A stretch of 7,086 nt of DNA, taken from assembly GCA_016868875.1 (NCBI GenBank), contig VGFN01000055.1, positions 1 to 7,086 on the forward strand. Reading direction: 5' to 3'. Position 1 is the first letter of the stretch; each line of letters opens with the position of its first letter. Positions 1 through 5,646 of the stretch are shown here, in pieces. This stretch comes from Bacteroidota bacterium. GTDB taxonomy: Bacteria > Bacteroidota > Bacteroidia > UBA7662. The notes below the pieces were generated by a model. That model did no database searches. It was not told where the DNA came from and saw nothing but the letters and a program-made list of their open reading frames with translations. A program made the position numbers and the translations under genes.

Positions 1-856
1 TGGCATAAAGCTCGTTACCGTAGGTAGCCTGTGCTGCGGAAATAAAGAGCCATCGATTATCCTCGCTAACCACCGCACCCAAATAGCGGTAAGGCTGTTT
101 CTCCCCACCAAAAATCAATTCATCCTCTCTTTGAGGTTTGCCCATTCGGTGGTAATACAATTTGTGATGCTGGGTTTTGCCCGAAAGTGCAGAGCCGTCT
201 TTGGGCTTATCGTAGCTGGAATAAAAGAAACCTTCTTGCCCTTTCCATGATAGGGACGAAAACTTAACATCGAATAAAGTATCTCCCAAAAGCTTCCGTT
301 TTAGCACATCCATGATCACCACTTTGCGCCAATCCGATCCCCCTTCGCTGATTTGATACGCGCAGAGGGAGCCATCTTCGGAGAATTGAATACCTGCGAG
401 GGATGAGGTTCCATCTTTAGAGAAATTATTGGGATCAAGAAAAATTTCAGGGCTTGCATTGCTCCCGGAAATTTCACGGTACAGCACAGACTGGTTCTGA
501 AGGCCATTGTTTTTGAAAAAGTAGGTGTATTTCCCTTCCTTGAACGGGGCGGAGTATTTCTCGTAATTCCATAATTTCTCCAGCCTCTTTCGCACATCTG
601 CGCGGTAGGGTATCGCCTTGAGGTATCCAAAGGTGGTTTCGTTCTGACGACTCACCCACTCAGCCGTTTCTTCGGATCGATCGTCTTCCAACCAGCGGTA
701 GGGATCCTCAACGACTTTTCCGAAATAGTTGTCCAATTGGTCAACCCTTTTGGTGTCTGGGTAACGCAGAGACTCCGCCGGGGCTTGACCGGCGGTATTC
801 GGGGAGGACAAAAGGGTAAGCAAAACGGCGAATAATGACAGGGTTACGATGCGCAT
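1..856 (-). CDS. Prolyl oligopeptidase (peptidase family S9A), N-terminal part, exported
   Basis: My reverse-strand translation gives 285 residues, cut by the left edge. Residues 1-24 (MRIVTLSLFAVLLTLLSS and a short polar stretch) look like a Sec signal peptide with no lipobox cysteine, so a periplasmic enzyme is expected. Then come the marks of the S9A N-terminus: YPDTKRVDQLDNYFGKVVED, the DPYRWLED segment and WVSRQNETTFGYL, followed by beta-propeller repeats including FFYSSYDKPKDGSALSGKT, HKLYYHRMGKPQRED and LFISAAQATYGNELY. The family cleaves peptides of up to about 30 residues after proline, and the propeller restricts access to the active site. The catalytic Ser-Asp-His hydrolase domain lies beyond the window, so activity cannot be judged. 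The ATG at 856 is chosen because the signal peptide begins there. It starts 26 bp after the crtZ stop, on the same strand. Similarity to the S9A N-terminus is strong; the physiological substrate is unknown. Confidence 0.9.
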   Translation of the reverse strand, partial: MRIVTLSLFAVLLTLLSSPNTAGQAPAESLRYPDTKRVDQLDNYFGKVVEDPYRWLEDDRSEETAEWVSRQNETTFGYLKAIPYRADVRKRLEKLWNYEKYSAPFKEGKYTYFFKNNGLQNQSVLYREISGSNASPEIFLDPNNFSKDGTSSLAGIQFSEDGSLCAYQISEGGSDWRKVVIMDVLKRKLLGDTLFDVKFSSLSWKGQEGFFYSSYDKPKDGSALSGKTQHHKLYYHRMGKPQREDELIFGGEKQPYRYLGAVVSEDNRWLFISAAQATYGNELYA

Positions 857-870
857 AGGTTGATTTTTTT

Positions 871-878
871 CAAAGATA
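871..878 (-). promoter_or_regulatory. Candidate -7 promoter element upstream of the prolyl oligopeptidase gene
   Basis: TATCTTTG on the minus strand matches the Bacteroidota -7 consensus TAnnTTTG exactly. It lies 14 nt before the ATG at 856 and straddles the crtZ stop region. I see no TTTG at the expected -33 distance, so this is half a promoter. It could give the peptidase its own transcript with a leader of about 10 nt, separate from read-through of crtZ. Confidence 0.3.
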
Positions 879-882
879 GGCC

Positions 883-1335
883 TTAGGGTTTCTTGATAAG
901 GAATTTGCTCGGAAACCAAAGCAAGCCGTAAGACTCCGAAGGCTTGGCCTTCAAGGAAACATGATGGGCCCGATGGGCCCGAATCATAGCCTCGATATAA
1001 GGAAACCGAGATCGCATCGGTACCCTCCAGCGGCGATGAACCCAACCATCGTGCATGATGAAATACAAAGCGCCGTAGAGACATATTCCAACCCCTGTCC
1101 CTAGAACAAGCGGCCTATCCTCCAACCCCCACCACAAAAAACCCATTCCCATTCCCCCAAACAACAAGGAAAAGAGGTCATTCCATTCGGGACCCTTACC
1201 CGAAGGACGGTGATGCGTCCGGTGAATAAACCACAAGGGGCCGTGCATCAGGTATTTGTGGATGAACCATCCAAATACCTCCATCCCCACCAAGCCGAGG
1301 AGCGTTCCAACAACAAGAAGCACGGATTCGAGCAT
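883..1335 (-). CDS. crtZ: Beta-carotene 3-hydroxylase (CrtZ), membrane di-iron enzyme
   Basis: The 150-residue protein carries the four histidine clusters of the CrtZ / fatty-acid hydroxylase-like superfamily: H26xxxxH31, H38xxH41H42, H95xxxxH100 and H121xxH124H125. These ligate the di-iron centre. Hydrophobic segments near residues 4-24, 54-71 and 76-94 fit an inner-membrane protein. CrtZ hydroxylates beta-ionone rings at C-3, turning beta-carotene into cryptoxanthin and zeaxanthin. The length is slightly short for the family (commonly about 160-175), but nothing essential is missing. The ATG at 1335 is the only sensible start, with the first histidine box 25 residues in. It lies 42 bp downstream of the MerR/B12 regulator on the same strand, a linkage known for carotenoid genes under light or B12 control. 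No crtB, crtI, crtY or crtE is present here, so substrate must come from genes elsewhere. Ketolase or other ring-hydroxylase activity is less likely given these motifs. Confidence 0.93.
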   Translation of the reverse strand: MLESVLLVVGTLLGLVGMEVFGWFIHKYLMHGPLWFIHRTHHRPSGKGPEWNDLFSLLFGGMGMGFLWWGLEDRPLVLGTGVGICLYGALYFIMHDGWVHRRWRVPMRSRFPYIEAMIRAHRAHHVSLKAKPSESYGLLWFPSKFLIKKP

Positions 1336-1340
1336 GGCCT

Positions 1341-1348
1341 CAAAAGTA
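1341..1348 (-). promoter_or_regulatory. crtZ: Candidate -7 promoter element just upstream of crtZ
   Basis: TACTTTTG on the minus strand matches TAnnTTTG exactly and ends 5 nt before the crtZ ATG, so a transcript from it would be nearly leaderless. No TTTG is found 17-23 bp upstream of it. It may give crtZ a promoter independent of the regulator gene, or it may be a chance match in the 42-bp gap. Confidence 0.3.
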
Positions 1349-1377
1349 CACCGATGGAAGGTGACCTTGATTGATAC

Positions 1378-2298
1378 TTAAGAGGCTCGAGCCTCCCTTT
1401 CTACCAGAGCGATCAGTTCACGAAAATCACGAATCAGCTTTAACGGGCCATCCCAAGAGACCTCCTCTTCGGCCATGACGGCCAAGGGTCCGGTAACCAG
1501 GTGGGTGCATTGGGGAAAGTCAGCCCTGACCTTGGCAAGGTATTCCCCCACCGAGCCCTGGGCAATGGCCGAGGTCAACGCAAAAAGGGTAAAGTCCGGT
1601 TGATATTGTTGGTCCAGGATAGCCAAATCTGGGTAAGGAACATTGGTCCCGATATAGGCCACCCTTTGACCCCTGGCCTTGAGCAGGTAGGAGGCAAAAA
1701 GCAAACCTAATTCATGGTATTCCCCTTCAGGAAGATAAAGGAGATACTTACAATTCCTGTAGTGGCTTGAATGAGGGTCCAAGGAGGCCGTTTCTTCGAG
1801 CCTGTCGATGCCCACAATGATTTTTTGCCGAATGATGTTGGTGATGAAATGTTCGTGAGCCGGGTTAATGGACCCGGTTTGCCAAAGGATCCCGATTCGA
1901 CGAAAAAATGGAAATATGAGCTCCATCATGGCTTCCTCGACCCCGCATTGATCGAAGGCCTTGGACAAGAGGTTTCGAAAGGCCCTCTCATCCAAGCTTA
2001 TCATGGCCAAGGTCAGCGCTTCCAACCTTTCATCCAAGGGCAGGGGGGCCATCTCCTGCTCCAGAACCGCAGAATGCAGCTGCTCGTTACTTAAGCGGGC
2101 CAGCGCGGAGATCTTGTGTCCCTGACGCATCAAGGCTGTGATTCCCAGTAATTTACGGAGATCGTCCTGGTCGTAATAGCGAATATTCGTTTCACTCCTC
2201 TTGGGGCAGATTACCGCATGCCTCTGCTCCCACACTCTCAGGGTATGGGCTTTGATGCCGGTAAGGGCCTCGATATCTTTGATGGAAAAGCGATCCAT
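1378..2298 (-). CDS. MerR-family regulator with cobalamin-binding domain (CarH/LitR type)
   Basis: This 306-residue protein has a MerR winged helix at residues 3-70 (FSIKDIEALTGIKAHTLRVW, then NIRYYDQDDLRKLL). An alpha-helical B12 cap follows at about 85-170, with the W-x9-EH signature (W139, E149, H150). The C-terminal Rossmann-like cobalamin-binding domain spans about 184-300, with an E-x-H-x-x-G motif (E193, H195, G198); H195 is the predicted lower axial cobalt ligand. In CarH-type proteins, adenosylcobalamin drives tetramerisation and repression in the dark, and light breaks the Co-C bond and releases DNA. Residue 140, directly after W139, is Gln where Thermus CarH has the His that caps cobalt after illumination. 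The usual later GG pair also reads TGP (269-271). The ATG at 2298 gives the full helix-turn-helix. The gene heads a minus-strand run with crtZ, the expected target, and candidate operator repeats lie 5-35 bp upstream, suggesting autoregulation. The B12-binding class is clear from sequence; light sensing is inference. Confidence 0.88.
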   Translation of the reverse strand: MDRFSIKDIEALTGIKAHTLRVWEQRHAVICPKRSETNIRYYDQDDLRKLLGITALMRQGHKISALARLSNEQLHSAVLEQEMAPLPLDERLEALTLAMISLDERAFRNLLSKAFDQCGVEEAMMELIFPFFRRIGILWQTGSINPAHEHFITNIIRQKIIVGIDRLEETASLDPHSSHYRNCKYLLYLPEGEYHELGLLFASYLLKARGQRVAYIGTNVPYPDLAILDQQYQPDFTLFALTSAIAQGSVGEYLAKVRADFPQCTHLVTGPLAVMAEEEVSWDGPLKLIRDFRELIALVEREARAS

Positions 2299-2302
2299 GT
2301 TT

Positions 2303-2333
2303 TGTCAACACCTTTGTTTCCAAAATGTTTACA
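2303..2333. promoter_or_regulatory. Candidate operator: three phased TGTnnACA-like repeats
   Basis: The plus strand reads TGTCAACA (2303-2310), TGTTTCCA (2315-2322) and TGTTTACA (2326-2333). The starts are 12 and 11 bp apart, about one helical turn, so all three face the same side of the DNA. The middle copy is imperfect. CarH tetramers are known to bind tandem direct repeats of about 11 bp with several of their DNA-binding heads, and this array lies immediately upstream of a CarH-like gene. Binding by that regulator is inference. Because TGTnnACA is itself palindromic, orientation cannot be decided. Confidence 0.5.
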
Positions 2334-2365
2334 TGAACTTCAATGCCTGATAGGCTCCTTGACTG

Positions 2366-2373
2366 TATTATTG
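2366..2373 (+). promoter_or_regulatory. Candidate -7 promoter element for the plus-strand operon
   Basis: TATTATTG differs from TAnnTTTG at one position and ends 17 nt before the ATG at 2391. No clear TTTG lies at the -33 distance. It directly abuts the opposing minus-strand candidate at 2374-2381, and the phased repeats end about 30 bp upstream, so shared control of both directions is possible but unproven. Confidence 0.25.
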
Positions 2374-2403
2374 CAAATTAATTGCCGTTTATGAGCCTCC
2401 AAA
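2374..2403 (-). promoter_or_regulatory. Candidate promoter for the MerR/B12 regulator gene
   Basis: On the minus strand a -33-like TTTG (2403-2400) is followed after 18 bp by TTAATTTG (2381-2374), one mismatch from TAnnTTTG. The 18-bp spacing fits the Bacteroidota range. A start near 2368 would give a leader of about 70 nt containing the phased repeats, so a repressor bound there would act downstream of the start point. The -33 part lies inside the first codons of the opposing gene. Confidence 0.35.
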
Positions 2404-2927
2404 ACCTCTTCAAAATCGTCCTCCTGGGCCTTATCGTCTGGTTAACCTACGAAACGATTGAAACCATTGCCAAACCCCTCCGGTTCGACAAAGAAAGAGA
2501 TTATCGTTACGGATTCGTGATTGAACGCCTCAAAATGATTCGTACCGCTCAGGTTGCCTACCGCGAAAACAACGGTGAATTTGCCGATACCTGGGAAAAA
2601 CTCATCAACTACACCAAAAGCGGGAAAATGAAAATCACCAAAGTGATTGGAAACCCCGACGATTCCGTCGATATCCGCAAAGGAATTCGGTACGAAACGA
2701 TTTTGATTTCCGTGGCCGATTCCTTGTTCAAGAATTACCCCATTGACTCATTGTGCTATGTTCCCTTTGCGGATACCGCGAAGTTCACACTGCGCGCCGG
2801 CAAAGTCAAGAAAAGCAATTTAGAACTTAATGTGTTTGAGGTCGAAGACTCTGCACCCTTCGATACCCGCAAAGTGCTCCGCGTTGGTTCCATGGTGGAT
2901 GCCAACCTCAGCGGGAACTGGGAATAA
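2391..2927 (+). CDS. Conserved Bacteroidota membrane-anchored protein of unknown function
   Basis: A 178-residue protein. Residues 5-20 (NLFKIVLLGLIVWLTY) form one hydrophobic segment that is probably an uncleaved N-terminal anchor, leaving the rest in the periplasm. The next part reads KPLRFDKERDYRYGFVIERL, then IRTAQVAYRENNGEFADTW. I recognise this arrangement (a short anchor, a charged helix ending in an IR-A-AY-G-F pattern, then a beta-rich domain ending in GNW) from uncharacterised proteins found across Bacteroidota. The helix-plus-YRENNGEF pattern recalls type II/IV pseudopilins, but there is no prepilin peptidase site and the hydrophobic helix is short, so I do not call it a pilin. The ATG at 2391 is preferred over a TTG nine bases upstream, as it places the anchor directly at the N-terminus. 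It is the first gene of the run leading to coaD, with a 40-bp gap to the next gene. No function can be assigned. Confidence 0.8.
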   Translation: MSLQNLFKIVLLGLIVWLTYETIETIAKPLRFDKERDYRYGFVIERLKMIRTAQVAYRENNGEFADTWEKLINYTKSGKMKITKVIGNPDDSVDIRKGIRYETILISVADSLFKNYPIDSLCYVPFADTAKFTLRAGKVKKSNLELNVFEVEDSAPFDTRKVLRVGSMVDANLSGNWE

Positions 2928-2967
2928 GTTTTTTGGGCCTTTTTGATTTTAAACGATCCCATACCTT

Positions 2968-3906
2968 TTGAACAAACCTTTGAAGGGATATTGGGCTTGG
3001 AATCGCCAGTGGCACTCCCTGGATAGCGTCGATACGAACCCTCTTCCATACCCTTATCCAGAGATTCTGTACCCTGAATCCCTGAGCGCATGGAGGGAAC
3101 AGGAAGCTTTGGGGTTGATCCAAGCGCAGATCGATTGGGTCGAGCCTCCTGCTCTTTCCCAACAAGGAAACGAGGATATTTCCGAGGGCCTTTCCGAGCG
3201 CTTATCGAGGTGGATGAACTCCATGGATGAATGGACAGAGGCTGAATTGATCGCGGATTTGCCTCGACAGACTTGGATACCGGCAGCCCTCTTGGACGAA
3301 TGGCCCATCACCCAGCCTACCCGCGGCATAATCACTGATGATGAGTCGATTACTGACTTAGTGACCCTCTTTGAATCCGTATGCGGTCCCTTGAACGGAG
3401 AAGTTCTGGGGTGGCAGCGAGTACCCGAATTGGATATGGCCCAACTCTTTGCCCTTCCCATGTCCATCGTCAAGGGTCTGTCAAGCGACATGACCCGTTG
3501 GAGTTTTCACAGCGCCTCTGCCTTATGGACCCTGTATTGGCTGGAAACTTTTCGTAACACCGAAACCAAAGGAAGGCAGCTGGCCGTTGTTAGGGGGGAT
3601 AGGGATTTTGGACTTTGGATCTTCGAAGGCCTTCGTTTAATTCATCAAGGTAGATACCTTTGGAATACAGCGACCGATATCCTGTACCATGCGCTTGCCA
3701 GGCGTTCAGAACAAAGTCCTAATTGCATTCACTTCTTGCAAACCATGAATTGTTCTGCGGAAGAGCGAAGCATTCTGAATCTCTCCTTCGAGCAGGTTTA
3801 CTCAACTGGTGGAATGAACCGGGGTTCGGATGGGTCTTCAGATTTGGACAATATTCGGCAAAGGCTGGTCCATGCTTTGCAACAATGGAATCTAAAGTTC
3901 GGATAA
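2968..3906 (+). CDS. DUF3822-like protein, tryptophan-rich, TTG start
   Basis: A 312-residue soluble-looking protein with no signal peptide or membrane segment. I place it in or near DUF3822, a family of unknown function largely confined to Bacteroidota. The reasons are its position directly before rsmD and coaD, and residues 204-257, where LAVVRGDRDFGLWIFEG, a segment on a response loop, and then IHFLQTM resemble the family's second half. The N-terminal half (1-150) is divergent and I recognise nothing in it. The reading frame opens only at 2953 after a stop, and the only usual start codon near that point is TTG 2968; the first in-frame ATG would remove about 80 residues. It has 16 Trp (about 5%), spread over the whole length (9, 11, 15, 42, 57, 82, 89, 103, 112, 149, 178, 187, 191, 217, 232, 307), which is unusually many. 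The last 22 bp overlap rsmD, suggesting translational coupling. That it is a gene is firm; the family call is moderate. Confidence 0.72.
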   Translation: MNKPLKGYWAWNRQWHSLDSVDTNPLPYPYPEILYPESLSAWREQEALGLIQAQIDWVEPPALSQQGNEDISEGLSERLSRWMNSMDEWTEAELIADLPRQTWIPAALLDEWPITQPTRGIITDDESITDLVTLFESVCGPLNGEVLGWQRVPELDMAQLFALPMSIVKGLSSDMTRWSFHSASALWTLYWLETFRNTETKGRQLAVVRGDRDFGLWIFEGLRLIHQGRYLWNTATDILYHALARRSEQSPNCIHFLQTMNCSAEERSILNLSFEQVYSTGGMNRGSDGSSDLDNIRQRLVHALQQWNLKFG

Positions 3907-4505
3907 CCGGGGGACATTTGTCCGGTCGTTCGATCGCAGTGAAACCCAAGCGTTGGGAGGTAAGGCCTTCCACCGACATTGCTCGACAGGGACTGATGAA
4001 TTATCTGGATACCCTCTTGGATTGGTCTCCAATTCGCGCCTTGGACCTCTTTGCAGGTACCGGCGCGTTGGGCTTGGAATGCCTTTCCAGGGGGGCTTCC
4101 CAATTAGTCTCCATAGATCTGCATCCCGAGGCGCTTGGCCATTTGCGGCAGCTCCGCCAACAATGGGACCTCAAGGGATGGTATATTGCAGGTGCAGATT
4201 TACTGGCCAAGGGCAAGGCAGACGGTAGCGCTTTTCCCTGGAAAATGACGGAGCGCTTATCCGAATTAGCGGATGATCCTGCCCCATTTGATTTGGTCGT
4301 CGCCGATCCACCCTACGGTGATCCCCGCCTGGAAGGCTTCGCTGACGCCATCCTGGATGGGCCTTTGCTGTCCACGGAGGGCATTTTGGTGATTGAACAC
4401 GCCGTATCCTACCGGCGAATTAGCCTACATTATGGCCCCTCCAAGGTGCTCATCTACGGACAAAGTCAATTTAGTATATTTGAGAAACGCACCTTGCCTC
4501 GATGA
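3885..4505 (+). CDS. rsmD: 16S rRNA (guanine(966)-N(2))-methyltransferase RsmD
   Basis: This 206-residue class I methyltransferase matches the normal length of RsmD. RITGGHLSGR near residues 6-15 corresponds to the family's RI-GG-GR start, and RPSTDIARQGLMNYL (27-41) to its RPT-D-RE-LFN segment. Motif I, DLFAGTGALGLE (54-65), binds S-adenosylmethionine. The catalytic DPPY motif is at 141-144. The family methylates N2 of G966 of 16S rRNA in the 30S subunit, using AdoMet. The frame is open upstream to 3723, but the ATG at 3885 is chosen because the family sequence begins right there and upstream codons only shadow the preceding gene. It overlaps the DUF3822-like gene by 22 bp, and its TGA stop (4503-4505) overlaps the coaD ATG (4502-4504), so the three are probably translated from one message. 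Deviations from consensus are conservative. Confidence 0.94.
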   Translation: MESKVRITGGHLSGRSIAVKPKRWEVRPSTDIARQGLMNYLDTLLDWSPIRALDLFAGTGALGLECLSRGASQLVSIDLHPEALGHLRQLRQQWDLKGWYIAGADLLAKGKADGSAFPWKMTERLSELADDPAPFDLVVADPPYGDPRLEGFADAILDGPLLSTEGILVIEHAVSYRRISLHYGPSKVLIYGQSQFSIFEKRTLPR

Positions 4506-4993
4506 ATCTGCGCACTGCCCTCTTCCCAGGATCCTTCGATCCCATTACCTTGGGTCATTTGGATTTGATCCAAAGGGCCCTGCAGCATTTTGACCGCTTA
4601 ATCATCGGAATAGGGCATAATTCGGATAAGAAAAACCTATTCTCGTTGGAAACGAGGCTCAAGTGGTTGCAAGAATTGCTGGGAGGGGATAACCGGGTTC
4701 AGGTGGTACATTACCAAGACTTGACGGCCAAGTTTTGCCAAGAAATCGGTGCCTCCTTTATTCTTCGAGGTCTTCGCAATACCACCGATTTTGAGAGCGA
4801 GAAAAGCATTGCTCAACTCAACAAAGATTTGTACGATGTGGAGACTTTTTTTCTGGTTTGCCATCCTGGATTGCAGGCGGTCTCATCCTCCATCGTTCGG
4901 GAAATTGTTCTTCATGGCGGGAATCCCGCACCGCTGGTTCCTGCGGTAGTCGCCCGTGGCATCTCTGCATTACGACCTTCGGAAGGACCGTAA
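4502..4993 (+). CDS. coaD: Phosphopantetheine adenylyltransferase (CoaD)
   Basis: A 163-residue nucleotidyltransferase of normal CoaD length. FPGSFDPITLGHLDLI (8-23) holds the T-x-G-H nucleotide-binding motif (T16, H19). FILRGLRNTTDFESE (86-100) matches the conserved RGLR-DF-E segment, and SSSIVRE (128-134) corresponds to the ISST-x-R-E motif that contacts the triphosphate. It transfers AMP from ATP to 4'-phosphopantetheine to give dephospho-CoA, the penultimate and usually rate-controlling step of coenzyme A synthesis, in the cytoplasm as a hexamer. The start ATG overlaps the rsmD stop in ATGA, so translation is probably coupled. Its last 82 bp lie antisense to the end of the NUDIX gene. rsmD-coaD adjacency is common in bacteria and supports both calls. 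No defect is seen. Confidence 0.96.
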   Translation: MNLRTALFPGSFDPITLGHLDLIQRALQHFDRLIIGIGHNSDKKNLFSLETRLKWLQELLGGDNRVQVVHYQDLTAKFCQEIGASFILRGLRNTTDFESEKSIAQLNKDLYDVETFFLVCHPGLQAVSSSIVREIVLHGGNPAPLVPAVVARGISALRPSEGP

Positions 4994-5646
4994 ATTTCTT
5001 CGACCATGCATCGGAGTGCGGGATAGGTTGAGGGCAAGATTTCACGATACATACGTTGATAATCAATCCATTCCAGCGAAGTTATCCCCTCTTCTACTTG
5101 GGGCTTTAGCCCTTGGTTCAGGTGCCTTGGAGCGATCATTTCGTACCATACGGTGGTCTTCATGGCAGGATAGCCTTTGTAAAGATACCAATGATGTGTT
5201 CTGTAACATTGATCGGGATTGATGAGCTTTAGTCCCTTCAACCCGCATTCTTCTTCGCATTCGCGGACCGCCGTTTGATCAGATCGCTCCCCTGATTCTG
5301 CCTTACCCTTAGGCAAATCCCAATGCCCATGCCTTTTCATCCATAACATACGCTGGTCCATATAGACTATGCCTCCTGCTGCTTCGAGGGTTAAACTACG
5401 CCTACGCAATTCTTCCCAGACCAAATCAGGGCGATGCATCTCGTACCGCAACAACGTCTTTTCGTGCCTCGATTCCTCCTTCAGAATCTCAATGATCTTG
5501 GCCCAAATTGCCTCAACATCGGCCTCAATGGGCTCCCCGGAAACAGGTCCATGTTCCATCGTCAAACGCCCATCGTCGAATGCGCCGTTGTACGCTTCCA
5601 AGACAAATGGTGTTTCATGACAGAAAAACCGATAAATTTGAGACAT
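4912..5646 (-). CDS. NUDIX hydrolase with an N-terminal extension domain
   Basis: A 244-residue protein with a complete Nudix box at residues 114-136 (G114, E120, R128, E129, E132, E133, G135), the Mg2+-binding G-x5-E-x7-RE-x2-EE-x-G pattern. It is preceded by AAGGIVYMDQRMLWMKRHG and HWDLPKGKAESGE. Such enzymes hydrolyse a nucleoside diphosphate linked to another group, but the box does not reveal the substrate. The roughly 85 residues before it (MSQIYRFFCHETPFVLEAYN onward) match the long form I know from Bacteroidota and are not a typical Nudix part. The frame is open back to 5697, but the ATG at 5646 is preferred because this N-terminus begins there. That start overlaps the start of divergent pyrE. 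Residues 218-244, a Gly/Ala/Pro-rich tail, are encoded antisense to coaD and look like an extension past the fold. Adjacency to pyrE hints at nucleotide-pool housekeeping, but that is inference. Confidence 0.88.
   Translation of the reverse strand: MSQIYRFFCHETPFVLEAYNGAFDDGRLTMEHGPVSGEPIEADVEAIWAKIIEILKEESRHEKTLLRYEMHRPDLVWEELRRRSLTLEAAGGIVYMDQRMLWMKRHGHWDLPKGKAESGERSDQTAVRECEEECGLKGLKLINPDQCYRTHHWYLYKGYPAMKTTVWYEMIAPRHLNQGLKPQVEEGITSLEWIDYQRMYREILPSTYPALRCMVEEIYGPSEGRNAEMPRATTAGTSGAGFPP
5633..5640 (+). promoter_or_regulatory. pyrE: Candidate -7 promoter element for pyrE, implying a nearly leaderless mRNA
   Basis: TAAATTTG matches TAnnTTTG exactly and ends 4 nt before the pyrE ATG. With the usual spacing, transcription would start at about 5644-5647, on or beside the start codon. 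Only a partial -33 match (GTTT at 5612-5615, spacing 17) is seen. The element lies inside the first codons of the opposing NUDIX gene. Confidence 0.4.

Noticed and set aside
962..982. Tandem GATGGGCCC repeat with palindromic GGGCCC inside crtZ
   Set aside because: It encodes the histidine box RAHRAHH, so the repeat follows from the protein sequence and needs no regulatory explanation.
1771..2094. Open frame of 107 codons on the plus strand inside the regulator gene
   Set aside because: It lies wholly antisense to the MerR/B12 gene, whose motifs are unmistakable, and its translation shows no domain.
2382..2390. TTG start three codons upstream of the anchored protein's ATG
   Set aside because: It adds only MPF before an ATG followed directly by the hydrophobic anchor; the ATG is the simpler start.
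2928..2967. T-rich stretch after the 2391 gene as a terminator
   Set aside because: There is no GC-rich hairpin before the T run, and the next gene begins 40 bp on in the same direction.
3054..3491. Open frame of 145 codons on the minus strand
   Set aside because: It is antisense to the DUF3822-like gene, has no recognisable motif and no promoter or ribosome site; a shadow of the real gene.
3723..3884. Possible 54-residue N-terminal extension of RsmD
   Set aside because: These codons lie in the 3' end of the upstream gene. RsmD family sequence begins right after the ATG at 3885.
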